A stretch of 64,000 nucleotides of DNA from Massospora cicadina (Eukaryota; Entomophthoromycota; Entomophthoromycetes; Entomophthorales; Entomophthoraceae), in assembly GCA_022478985.1 (NCBI GenBank), contig JAKSZP010006621.1, positions 1 to 64,000 of the forward strand. The letters run 5' to 3'. Below the pieces are notes generated by a model. The model saw nothing but the letters and a program-made list of their open reading frames with translations. It did no database searches and was not told the origin of the DNA. Made by a program: the position numbers and the translations under genes. Shown here in pieces: positions 23,620 to 34,335 of this stretch (its first letter is position 1; each line of letters starts with the position of its first letter).

Positions 23620-24365
23620 TGTAGGAATCCAGCTTATTTCTGCTTGCTGGTGCTTACTGCTGCTGGATTCCACAAAAGTTTCAATAAAATTAAATTAGAA
23701 CAATAATAAATAAACTGTTTTTTATGAGTTTTATTATTAGCATGATAAAAGAAAAAAAAATCCCCCTCAATATCTGACCAATCAGCAATTAAACTGTATC
23801 AAGGGTTGAAGGGATTCAATAATAGGTTCATAATGGCTTGTTGCAGTCCAAATAGTGAAATATGCACATTCAGCCTATCAAAGCTCAGAATACTCACTTC
23901 ACTTTGGCTGAACGATGGATGGGGAATTAACTGTTGGCAATATGTACCTGTGAGGTAACAATTTAATAAACTTCAGCCAATCCTCATCCAAAAAAAATTA
24001 TTTTACCTTGGGGGACCCCTGCCACGCCTATAAAAGGGGTGGTCCCCATGTAGGTGCTTGAAGGGACCTGGTTGTTGCTGGGTAGTACCATCCAATGGAC
24101 GCCCCAAGGTCTGCTGCGTGGTCAGAGTAATATGACTGCTTGATTTTATGGCTATTACACATGTAGCATTCAAAATTGTGTTATCCCAAGTTGTGGAGTT
24201 CCACCAAGAATTGACCAGGGTCTTCTAGTTGACAAAATTGTTATTAATATCAAAATCATTTTTTGGGATCATTTCAAACTCATAAATGGCTGACATTTAC
24301 CCTTTTTGGATGTTTTAAAACTACAAAACATTCTTCTTTTGCAGCTGAGAGGCAAATGTCCAGCA
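23620..24365 (-). repeat. D1 3' LTR
   Basis: On the minus strand it runs from a mutated start (TGCTGGACATTTGCC at 24365) to GGATTCCTACA at 23620, 746 bp. Matching blocks with 62265-63010 include 'gctgcaaaagaagaatgttt' and the 'gggggacccctgcca' block (complement). A purine tract (minus strand GAGGGGGTGA) adjoins it, fitting a 3' LTR. Confidence 0.8.
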
Positions 24366-25450
24366 TCACCCCCTCAAGAATGTTGGGGGGAGAATAAGGC
24401 CATAGGAAGCGGCCATATACCCAATTGATGGTGATCCCTGTAACCAAGGATTTAAAGAAGTACTCATTGCCTCTTTTATAGTTGATGGTGAAAAGACCCT
24501 CCCAAATTGATCCAATCTTACCGCTTCTAGAAGTGATGCAGTTATGGTAATATAATACCATGTCAAACACTTGGAATGTAGGTAGGAGGTTCAGAGCTCA
24601 TTGGCAGCCTTCCCTTCTTTAGTCACCATTTTTGCTAAATTGTTTATAGCCTCATATTGGAGTTGGATGATGCACTGAGCCAATCTTCTTATAACTTTCT
24701 TGGGTTCCCCAACTCTAGAGGAGAATACATCTTTAACCAAGAGGACAGGTATTTCTGGTTCCTGCCCATACAAGCCACAGAATGGGTTCATTTTCAAGAT
24801 CTGGTGATAACTAATTTGGTAGGCTATGAGGACACTGAGTAAGAATTGATCCCAGTGAAGTGGATCAGAAGAGGCCATTTTTTGTAGGATGGATACTAAG
24901 GTTCCATTTGCTCTCTCCACAATCCCGTTGATATATGGATTGTACAGAGCTGATAAAAGTTGTTGAGCTCCCCTGGATATGGCCAGGATTTTTACTACTC
25001 TGGAGGTGAAGTTCTTACCATTTTTGCAGAGTAGTACTTGAGGATAGCCATGTTGAGAGAAAATACTCTGATGTAAAAAGGTGGCTGTGGTCTTGTCCAT
25101 TTGGGCAGGGAGAGCCACGGCTTTAACCCACTTAGTGAAGTGGTCATTGGCTACAAGGTTAAATTGGTTTCCACTAGTAATCTGAGGGAGTGGAACTACT
25201 ACATTCAGACTGATGGTGTGGAACAGTTGTTGAGGTGTAGTTGGTTGATACTAATATCTAGTCTTAAAACTGGATTGATTCTTACACATAAGTCAGGCTC
25301 CCAAGGCGTCAACAATAGATTTCATAATTCCATCCCAGTAAAACTGATCCTTAATCCACTTATAAGTTTTTTTGCACCTCCATGACCTAGAGTGGAGTGA
25401 GCTTCTAGGATAGCAGGTACATACTCTGAGGGCCAAAGGTAAGGCAGCCA
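24366..25450 (-). pseudogene. D1 integrase remnant
   Basis: Minus strand. A 175-codon open frame at 24591-25118 covers most of the catalytic core (DKTTATFLHQSIFSQHGYPQ, then NPYINGIVERANGTL, the box after the third catalytic residue). A second frame at 24280-24570 continues with the integrase C-terminal region and runs into the LTR. The zinc-binding N-terminus is at about 25120-25440 (AHSTLGHGG), broken by stops. The G-N-G-K-N motif reads KNGKNFTS, so the second catalytic aspartate is lost (D to K/N region). Confidence 0.75.
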
Positions 25451-28400
25451 TTTTGCCCTCATCTGCTTATACAACTTACTCTCAATTTTCTTTAAATAAA
25501 TTTTAGGAATAAAAAGTCATGGCAGATTCAGAATTCCTCCTATTTTAGGCTACCTTAAAATTAAGGTTGGGAGGAGCAGCAGATACCCATCATTCTTATA
25601 GGCATGCCCCAAACGTTATGTTCTTGAGCAGTTATGCTTAGGGCCCCTTCCTTTTCTATGATTGGAAGGTGTAAGGGTATTGGCTCCAGCTATCAAGCTG
25701 GATAGAGGCATGCAGTCCATTAAAAAAGTTCAAACCCTAGGACCCTGCCTCACACCTAAATCTCTGACCTGGGGCATACCTTGAGTGAGAGATAAATAGC
25801 TGCTGCCCTTCAGTTTGCCACAGGCCTCTCCCACACTTCCTCCTCAACCCTAACCCATCTTAGTGTTAAAATCTGCAAGGTTTTATTTGAAAAAAAACAA
25901 GCAATTGTGTGAAGACTTTAGAAGAATTCAGAATCCCCATACTCAGTTCCCATTACTTATCCTTAACTTGTAGTTTAACCAGAAGTAAATCTGAAAGAGA
26001 ATACTTTTAAGATGAACTTTGAGCAAAAAATCAAAAAGAAAGAGCTTAAAATGAGGTCAAACCCAAAACCCCATTCTGAAACTAAAAATGCGAATTTGTA
26101 CATTCAGAAGTTGGGAATCATCATAAGAATAGCTTGGAAACTTTGGGTAATACTATCAAGGCAAATTGTGAGTTAAATACATTAATTAACAAAAATTTAA
26201 ATTTGAAATTGTTTCCTCTTATTGCAATTCTGCTTTATAGCTCTCCACCCTTTCCACCATATAATCCAACACCTTACTAATGTGCAGGTTGTTTGGCTAT
26301 TTTATTTTTCTATTTTCCCACTTTAGATTGATTTAATTTATAATCTGAAAACTGCATAAATTTGGTAATCTTATTTATATAACAACATATGAGCAATGAT
26401 TCACTAGGTTAAAGCCTGACATCTCCTCTTCCAACTCACCCATCCAGATTTCCTTGAAACCTGCAGTGCTTGTGGACCTTGGATGGCCTTGTGGGTCTTG
26501 GTGTATCCATGAAAAAAGCCAGATATTTCCAAATAACGCTGGGTTCCTAATAGAAGGAATGTAATGCCCAGTCCAATTTAATGGCCATGGTGGGGGCTCA
26601 CACAACTCTGGTGTTAAGGGCGGACTACAAATAGAAACAGTTATGGTGGTTGAAGATAAAGATAATATATCTATATAGTTTCCCTTATATAGTACTTCTC
26701 CACAAAATTATTAACCTTGGATGAGCTCAAAGGTAGCTTAGTGAGACTCAGTCTAATTCCAGACCCACTTATACCCATCGATATAATAAAAAAGCTTAAT
26801 TGGCTTGAAATTAGATTAAAAATGTGAGTCTTATGTAATGTCTAAAGGCAAATCCACTATATAATGGACCCAACCACCACGGTTTATCACATATCAAATG
26901 GTAGTCACCCTAGTCCTAATTTTAAGGTACCACTCTTTGAGTTCCTCTATCATTAAATAAGATAGCATTAGCTTTTTTAGAGCTCTTATAAATGTAATCC
27001 TTAAATGAAAGCATGTGAACTGTTCATCTGCTTCACTTCTATTTGGTGTGAAGCCATCTTAACATACCACTTAATACCAATAAAATCTTAAGTAAGCTTA
27101 TGCCTGTCTAGTCTTTTGTATGATATTCATATGCTATTAACAGCAATAACTAATAAAGAAGTGACACCAGTTGGGTTATATATAGGAAGCCTATAGATAT
27201 AGTCAGTAGTAGCATATTAGTTGCAATAGGCTTGCAATTTTAAGTATGGCAATATACACTACTTACTCATTGTATTAACTAGGTAAATATAGTAAGAGGG
27301 TATATATATTAATATTGTGAGCATACTAGAGATAGCAGTATGTAAGATTGTCAACTCTCAGCTGAGGATGCTCTATATTAGTATATATATATCTCTATAT
27401 GCTATTTTCAGTATGATTAAAGTTATTAATTAATTAAAGTAAGGAGCAAGTAAAGCTTTATACTCTTATATGGGATGAGATATTGACTTCAGGAAAGTAA
27501 AAAGGGGAAGCTAAGCTTATATCTCTCACCTTAATCAGTATATCTAATTATCAATTCAAATAAATAAGATAATTTCTAGGATATATAAAATTTTTGGATA
27601 AAAATCTTAATAAAAATTAAGATAAGATCCAAGGTTGAGATAGTTTGAACTAAATCTGAAAGCTTTTTGATAAGAAAAGAAAGTTTGGGACATTTTTACT
27701 TTTATGTAATCTTATTATTGAAGGCCAAAGCATGGGCTTAACCAAAAAAGCTTAAATGATATAAAATCTGGAAGAACTGTAATTTAGAATTAAAGAATTA
27801 TAGATATTGCAAATTTAAGATTCAAGCTCTTGGAGCATTAAGTGGATGCTTCAATAAAGCAAAATAGGTATACTTAATGAATCTCCCTGTTCTGGATATT
27901 ATATTTTTTAATCCATGACTATTGAAAAAGGGTTTTTACTGGCAACTTTAAAATAGTAGGTTGTCTCTAACTATAACAAAATTTCACTTAGTTTCCCATT
28001 ATCTATTTACTTTAGCCACTTTACCTCCAGTTGATCCCTTTCAAGTTGACAGTAACTACCAGTTGCCACCTAGCAGCCTTCAACCTGACATTTGGGATTG
28101 TTTTCTTAGAGCTTAAGCTATATAGGATACCCCAAAGCTAATACAGATAGTATACCTTGCTCTGCGCGCTGGAAAGAGATAGAATTAACTTTGAGATCTG
28201 TGAAGTCTGAAATTGTCTACTTAAAATCTTGATTAGTTAGTAACCCAAAGCAAAACTCTTGGTATCAAGTATCATACCACCTATCTTTTATAACGATATA
28301 GCTTAGTAAGTAATCATCAATCATTACAGAAGCCAAATTAGCGTATAGCTTCAATGATATAGCTATAAACTCGAGCGCATCATTAATTTGGTGTACCAGT

Positions 28401-28990
28401 TATACTGATCCTCTAACGCTTTAAACTTCAATTTGCAACCTCGCGGTTAAGGAAGCTAAGTTTGAGATTTTTCTTAAATATCTCAGCCTTGATCCACATT
28501 TGTCAAAAGAGATGGCAAAAACCTGGCCTGCCTCAATTAAGTTTTTACTGATGTTGGCAGTCTTGCTTAGATTATCAAATGGATTAATTTTACCGTGCAT
28601 AGCAAAAAGGGCAATCGTAACGGGATAATCTACAACAAACTCCATTTAAGCTAGCCCAACTAGTGCGCTCTCTGCTGATTTAATTTATCGTGTAGCCCCA
28701 GGTTAATTTATTTATACGTTAAATAAAATCTATATCTATCCTTACCCAAATAAACAAAAAATGTATTGTTAAATTATGATACAAAAACAAGGTTTATTTC
28801 ACTTTTATGCGTCAGCAAGGTCATCCATGTAAATAAATGATTATTAAAAGGTGGATCCAAGCTGAGTATTTAAATGCTAATACAAGAAAATCAACAAACG
28901 TATCGAATTGATATTCCATTACAACTTAAACCATAAAGATAAAAACAAATCAACTTTGAGGCTGAGATAATACTTAAACCTTTCGGACGA
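25451..28990. other. Unassigned AT-rich stretch, no confident gene
   Basis: 25451-26640 is moderately AT-rich and may hold decayed D1 internal sequence, including an unrecognised minus frame at 26375-26605. 26640-28400 is strongly AT-rich with 'tatata' runs and stops in all frames. A 74-codon minus frame at 28421-28645 is unremarkable. No domain, RNA gene or repeat pair was recognised, so this may be old transposon debris or intergenic DNA of the channel gene. Confidence 0.4.
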
Positions 28991-29000
28991 AATAAAAAAA

Positions 29001-30974
29001 TCACTGATGGATTTCAGAAGAAGGCATGGGGGCTAAAGAGTTCGAGGTGATGAGCTCGACCTTTTGGGGTAAAGGTGTAAACTTGATCTCTAGATTAAGG
29101 CATATCTCCTTCAAAGCGAGCATGAAACGGGTCTTGCGGGCCCAGCGCCGCCATCCCTCCTGCCAGTTACTCTTGTGGTCGAGGGAGATGTAAACCTTTA
29201 GCTTATTTGTTCCAGGAACGACTCCTTCAATTCCCATAACTGGATCGGGAAAAAACTCGCGACTTTCCTCCTCTTTGAGATACTTATTGACCTGTTCTTT
29301 GAGGGCCAAAAATTTATCTCTAGGCGTTTCAAAATCGATTTCAAAGTCTGAAATTAGAATTGGTTAGAGATCGGACTTACAGATATCATCAGTCTGTGCC
29401 TTGGACCTTCGTATGTTGTAAATGATTTTGGTCTTAAGGATGCTATGAGGAATATACGTCTGCTGTCCATTGACATGAGTGAAGCGTGTACCCAAAAGTC
29501 CGACCTTCTGAACAAGGAGATTTTTCCTTCTCGATGTAACATCTGTCACCCGCATCATAGGGATGCTTTCAAGTCAATAAGCCTTCAGAATTTTCTTACC
29601 ATAACGAATAGAAAGATGATGGACTGAAAAAGCTCTTTGGCCGAGTCAGCAAATATGAACGATAGACCGAGAAAAAAGGTGCCAAATGGAATCAGGGACG
29701 CGTAGAGATCACTCCCAAAACCAATGCGCAAGAGAATATAGAGAGGAGAATAAAGATAACCAAAAGCATTCCATCGAGCTTCCCGACGGCTTGGCTTGTA
29801 TCGTTGAGGGCAAGAGTGAGATCTTTCCGTTCCCGATAAATTTGGGTAATGCGCTCGCGCATCTCTCGCCGTGAAATATCCCCATTTTGGTCCTGATCAA
29901 ATAAGTTAAACGCCTTCTGGGCCTCAGCTTCATCTGGAAATATTTGATAGAAATCTTTGAGCAGGATAAAGCGGCGGTTCCCCTGCAACGAAGCAAATAT
30001 TTTTCGTGCCAATTTTTTGGCCTCAGTCTGAGAGTGAAGATCCTCTTCCGTGATACGGCTCCCATAAACTGCATCTGTTTTATCATACAGTATCGAGAAT
30101 AAATCTGGATGTGAGTTTGAAGTTTGATGTGTGGTATAATCCCTATGCTTTTCTTTAGATGATTGGATCTCAGACGTATTGGTATAAGGTCTCAAAGCTG
30201 CATTCTTTCTAGCTTTGTTTAGAGCATCTAAAACTATAAAAGATAAGAATTTTTATGTAAGAACCAAACCATGAGTTGCATACTGAGCTTCCTCCATCCT
30301 CTGGCAATAAGCCTTACGGTGGAACCGTACAGCGATAACATGAACCAGTAGTTTCTCAACTGAAATGATGAGTGAAGTGACGAGAATACAAAAAGTAATT
30401 CTAGATCCCAAGACTTTCCAGTCTCTAGAGGAATCTTTTGTCTCCCAAAATATGGAGTTGGGAAAAGTGATGCTCCATAAAGAAAAAAGACTGATGACGG
30501 AAAGAACGGCTCTCAAGGTTGTTGTAAGAGCGGTGTAGAACTAAAAATTATTAAATGATAAAACAGGAACCTTGCCTCCAGATATTGCTTCACTAGCTCA
30601 GTCTTCCCGGGAGCCACCTTACCCGTGGTCCAAATGATCATTCTTGGCAATAGCCCAACGATAAAGGAGATCAAGCTCATGGCAAGGATCATGAGACAAA
30701 GGTTTTCCAAAACCCTGACAATATCATAGTATAAGGTCGAACCACTACTGGGAACCTTGTTTTTTATAGAATCAACAAAACCTACGCTTTTAACCACGGA
30801 TATAATCACTATTGGGATAATCAAAATGATCCAAGTGCAGAGAACAAATGCAAGATGTTTGGCGAGGTAAGGAAAGAACTGAAACAACTTATTGTCAAGT
30901 AAAACTTCCTGTTCCTCAACCTCATCGTCCGACTCATCAGGACTATTGAACAAGAGGGTAGTTTGCGACTCCAT
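29001..30974 (-). CDS. EF-hand MscS-type mechanosensitive ion channel (Msy1/Msy2-like)
   Basis: A five-exon gene, about 611 residues. Exons: 30974-30576, 30540-30270, 30233-29600, 29565-29381, 29347-29001; introns are 35, 36, 34 and 33 nt. Order: acidic N-terminus; hydrophobic segments near 38-62, 88-117, 134-160 and 178-205; an EF-hand loop DQDQNGDISRRE near 336-347; a membrane segment near 383-405; the MscS pore region (GLSFIFADSAKELF, HPYDAGD); a C-terminal domain (FEIDFETPRDKF). The family conducts ions on membrane tension; the fission yeast relatives are in the ER. Start: first Met before an acidic tail typical of the family. Intron 1 needs a GC donor or an alternative splice. Two 1-nt frame breaks (TTTT at 29720-29717, AAAAA at 29525-29521) interrupt conserved parts, so this is either a base-calling problem or a recent pseudogene. 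Spliced length is a multiple of three because the two shifts cancel. The only clear host gene here. Confidence 0.85.
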
Positions 30975-31183
30975 TGCCTTAAATTTATCGACCTAAAATA
31001 AGGAAATATTAGCCGGGAATTTGATGCGCTTTAGCCTAACCTTCACAGCCCAAGTGCCAAATCGCAACAAACTATTCTATACCGTTTGTTTTTGTAGGTA
31101 GAAACAAAGTCAAAAATCCAATAACTAAGTTGAATTGAAATCCGGCTGGCAGTAGTATATGTGACATCTCTCACCTAGAACGC

Positions 31184-31264
31184 GTTTACGTTATTTACCA
31201 AAGTTTCAGAGAAGCCTTTAAAGGTTTACGTTTATTTACTAAAGTCTCAGAAAAGCTTTTAAAG
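31184..31264. repeat. Two tandem copies of a 40-bp unit
   Basis: Two neighbouring diverged units, each starting 'gtttacgt' and ending 'tttaaag' (31184-31223, 31224-31264), upstream of the channel gene. Confidence 0.6.
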
Positions 31265-31713
31265 CCACCAGGATAAAGTCTAAAATGTTAAACCAGCCTT
31301 GAATAAACATAACTTACTAAGCATTAGTAACTTTCATTTATATAAATTGGTTCGCGCTTAAAAAGGTAATAATGACCATTTAAAGCTGTCACAGTATATC
31401 ACATTAAAGCAATTTAAATTCGAATCCATCTATCGATCACTTAAATTCGATAAAAGATCCGAGATTTTATTACAAATGCATTAAGAAAAAAAAACAAAAA
31501 AATATATACAGGTTGAATAGAGAACCTTCTTTTTCAAAGTTGGTTAAAAATAATAAGTAAAATGAGTTTCTATAAGGGTGGTTAGCCTGGCAAGGTAATT
31601 CCTGCTTCCACTCTAGTAAAGGTTTTAACACATATTTGAAACCTGTACTGGCTAAAAAAATCTCTGTGGTATATTTATCCCAAGGTTGACCCACCTCAAT
31701 TACTTTTTAAGTA

Positions 31714-31763
31714 AGTTTCTAAAAAAAGAACTTTAAATAGTTTCTAAAAAAAGAACTTTAAAT
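31714..31763. repeat. Perfect 25-bp tandem duplication
   Basis: The unit starting 'agtttctaaaaaaag' and ending 'ctttaaat' occurs twice in a row without change (31714-31738, 31739-31763). Confidence 0.85.
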
Positions 31764-32172
31764 GCCTTTGATAAATGGGCGCCACTGGTTCAACAACATT
31801 TAATTTGACTCATTTAAAGCCAAAATCACGTGGCCTCTCCCCCTTTACCTGATATTCCAAGTTCATAATCTATTGATTTGAAAAACCAAATTGAATATTT
31901 TTTGAAATATACAAGTTAAGAGAGATAGGAAATTGTTAATTCAGTACCCAACATGACTGTTCTTTGGCTATATTTTGTTAGAGGTTTATTATATCCTAAT
32001 CTAGAGTTTATAAAATTATAATTGTGGGATAAATTTAATCTTGGTAAGGAAAAATCAGAATCAATTGACCTATTTTTAGTACTAAATCTAAATCAAAGCT
32101 TTGAATCAAACCATTGATTTTAAAAATACCTCCTCTAGCATAATCATTCAGCTCTTAGCTTTACTTAAATTT

Positions 32173-32211
32173 ATAAAAGTGATGTTCGAATCCTGGTGCA
32201 ATCACTTTTAT
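32173..32211. other. Perfect 11-bp hairpin
   Basis: 'ataaaagtgat' and its exact complement 'atcacttttat' are separated by 17 bases that contain a Pol III B-box-like 'gttcgaatcc'. This may be the end of a tRNA-derived SINE or chance; no full tRNA fold is possible here. Confidence 0.4.
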
Positions 32212-33174
32212 CTATATACAAGCAAAATTTACCCAACATTGCTTGGGTTTATTTATAAACTCATACTGACATAGCTTATAGGCTATGCCAGCGCTACTTT
32301 TGAGCCACTCAGACTAACAGCTTCGCTGTTGCACTCATGGCTGGTGAGCTAATTATTCTAAATTTACTTAACCTACTTAAAACTCTAATCTGATTTTTGT
32401 TTAGTTTTGGGTGAGCAATTTGGTGAATTATTAGATAATATTTGCCAATTCTCACCAACTCACCCAAATAGATTGACCCTATCAGACTCGAAGGTTTCAG
32501 ATGTCAGTCAGTACGTCAGTGAAATTTTTTTATTAAGTAGATATAATTACATATTAGCATTCCGTTCCCAAACTTTATAGAATACTTGTGCCAATTTGGT
32601 GATTTTTGGTTATTTGCTCGAGATAATGCATCTATATAAGAGCACCACTAGTGCTAAAAAATGCATCTATATAAAGAAATTAACAGACTGATACTTTTGT
32701 AAATAAAATTTTAGGCTAATTCTTGCTGATACTCAGTTTAACAGATTTGTTTGTGGGCTTAAAGCTTATCTGATAATCTTATATTTTTAACCGACTTTGA
32801 AAAAGGAGAAGGTTCTCAATTCGACCTGTATATATGTTTTTTCTTTTTCTTTTTTCCATGTTTGTTCACGCATAACTCTGAAAATACTGGACCAATTCGG
32901 ATGATCATCTTCTCCAAAAATCGAGGATGCTCCAAATTAGGTCCGATTTTACTTTTGTAAGTATTGGTCAATTATCTGCCCATTAATTTAGTAAATAAAA
33001 AAATGGGCTTGGAAGCGATGGATACTTGTGGGACTAATACAACTCCAGATAAACTTTTTTCCGGTATCGGTGAAGCGATAGCTTCGAAGCACATTTGATA
33101 TGTCCTATGGCTGGAGGGTATGTTCAAAGTTCAGTCAGTATGAGCTCATAGCGGGACGAGCTTAAATCATTATA

Positions 33175-33461
33175 GATGGCTATCGGTTTTGCATAATTTG
33201 ACCAATAAACTCATCTAAATTTAATAAAAATGAATTATCTTAGATAGCGATCAATAAATTTACATAGATTGACTAATAAAAGCAACCAAATCTAATAAAA
33301 TGAATTACTGTAGATGGCGATCAGTAAATTCAGCATACATTGACCAATAAAATCATCTAATTTCAATAAAATGAAGTATTGTAGATGGTGATCAGTAAAT
33401 TTAGTATAAGTCGACCAATAAAATCAACTAAATTTAGTAAAATGAGTTATTAGTATATTTG
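33175..33461. repeat. 70-bp tandem repeat array
   Basis: Units start 'gatggcgatcag'-like at 33175, 33243, 33313 and 33383 (spacing 68, 70, 70). Each carries 'gaccaataaaatca' and 'aaaatgaatta' blocks. A further partial unit ('tagacggttatcgataaaatt') resumes at 33992 after the hairpin element, so the array predates that insertion. Confidence 0.8.
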
Positions 33462-33983
33462 TTTATAAGATATTATATATAAAATATATACAATGAGTTT
33501 TATTTTTAGAGAAATAGTAAGGCATCAAAAAGGATATATAGAGATAGTAATATTTAATAAAAGTAGGAAAAAGAGCCACTTTTATAAAAATGCACTAATT
33601 TTTTGAGGGGAAAAGAGCTGAGGGTAAAGTTTTTTGGGGGAAAAAAGAACCTCCTTTAAAAAAGCTCTAAAAAGTATGAAATAATTGAGAAATTAAGCCT
33701 ACTCAATAAAACCCTTTTTGAAGTCGGTGCCATATTTTAATAGAGTTATAATAGGTATTTATAACTTATATACTCAGTACTATCTATTCTAAGTTGCTTA
33801 TAGTTTACACTTGGACCCAATCCAGACAAGATATAATTTGTATTTGTGAGCAAAATTCTATAATTCAGTTTAAAATATGGCACCGACTTCAAAAAGGGTT
33901 TTATTGAGTAGGCTTAATTTCTCAATTATTTCATACTTTTTAGAGCTTTTTTTAAAGGAGGTTCTTTTTTCCCAAAATTTTTT
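33462..33983. mobile_element. Hairpin element with near-identical arms and 8-bp target duplication
   Basis: A 522-bp insertion in the 70-bp array, flanked by TATATTTG at 33454-33461 and 33984-33991. It contains two inverted arms of about 105-110 bp (33630-33739 and 33871-33980) that differ by about one A in a run, around a loop of about 130 bp. No coding capacity. The 8-bp duplication would fit a non-autonomous hAT-type or similar MITE, but the arms are not at the left terminus (about 170 bp of extra sequence there), so classification is open. Confidence 0.6.
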
Positions 33984-34136
33984 TATATTTGTAGACGGTT
34001 ATCGATAAAATTAAGGAATCAAATTATACTGAATCAATACAAAATTATCGACCATTCAGCCATACCCAATTATGCCTATCGAATTAACTAAACCACTAAA
34101 CCACTTAGCTAAAGCCATTGGATACCAAATCAACCA
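33984..34136. other. Resumed 70-bp unit and AT-rich DNA
   Basis: The start continues the interrupted tandem array; the rest grades into the G-poor minisatellite. Confidence 0.5.
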
Positions 34137-34335
34137 ATCACCAACCGCTTCGTAAACCAAAGCTAAATGTATCGAAACAATCAAAATCACCAACCACTTA
34201 TCAAAACCAATTAACTTATTGAATCAACTAATCACTAACTGCTTTATCGAAACCGTTAAGTTTATTAATCAACCCAAAACCACCAACCGCTCGCCAAAAC
34301 CATTTAAACTATCGAATCAACCGAATATCAAACTT
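34137..34335. repeat. G-poor minisatellite, about 48-bp units
   Basis: Four diverged units each contain 'accaaccgctt'-like and 'tcgaatcaac'-like blocks. The plus strand has very few G residues (rich in A and C). Weaker unit-like sequence extends left to about 34050. Confidence 0.6.

Larger units (their letters stand above)
23620..25450 (-). mobile_element. Element D1: minus-strand Ty3/gypsy fragment in B3
   Basis: A 746-bp LTR at 23620-24365 and adjoining minus-strand integrase. The LTR equals in length and sequence layout the solo LTR at 62265-63010. Left flank GTCTA (23615-23619) would be the target duplication, but the right end and 5' LTR are not in the window. Upstream pol (RT, RNase H) was not recognised beyond about 25450. 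Confidence 0.75.
30975..33170. other. AT-rich intergenic DNA upstream of the channel gene
   Basis: No gene recognised. It contains small repeats listed separately, a minus-strand frame at 31470-31694, and a block at 32788-32860 ('gactttgaaaaaggagaagg', 'cgacctgtatatatg') whose complement recurs in diverged form at about 31480-31545. These look like ends of unclassified small repeats. Confidence 0.45.

Noticed and set aside
23615..25450. Complete D1 element with two LTRs
   Set aside because: No second D LTR and no GTCTA repeat were found to the right before the channel gene, so only a fragment is claimed.
26640..28700. Possible Ty1/copia-like coding on either strand
   Set aside because: I tried to read integrase or RT motifs in the AT-rich frames but found none convincing; similarity was no better than chance.
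32136..32211. tRNA-like segment with A-box-like 'tagcataatc' and B-box-like 'gttcgaatcc'
   Set aside because: The acceptor and T stems do not pair, so it is not a tRNA gene. At most it is a SINE-type remnant; I kept only the hairpin.
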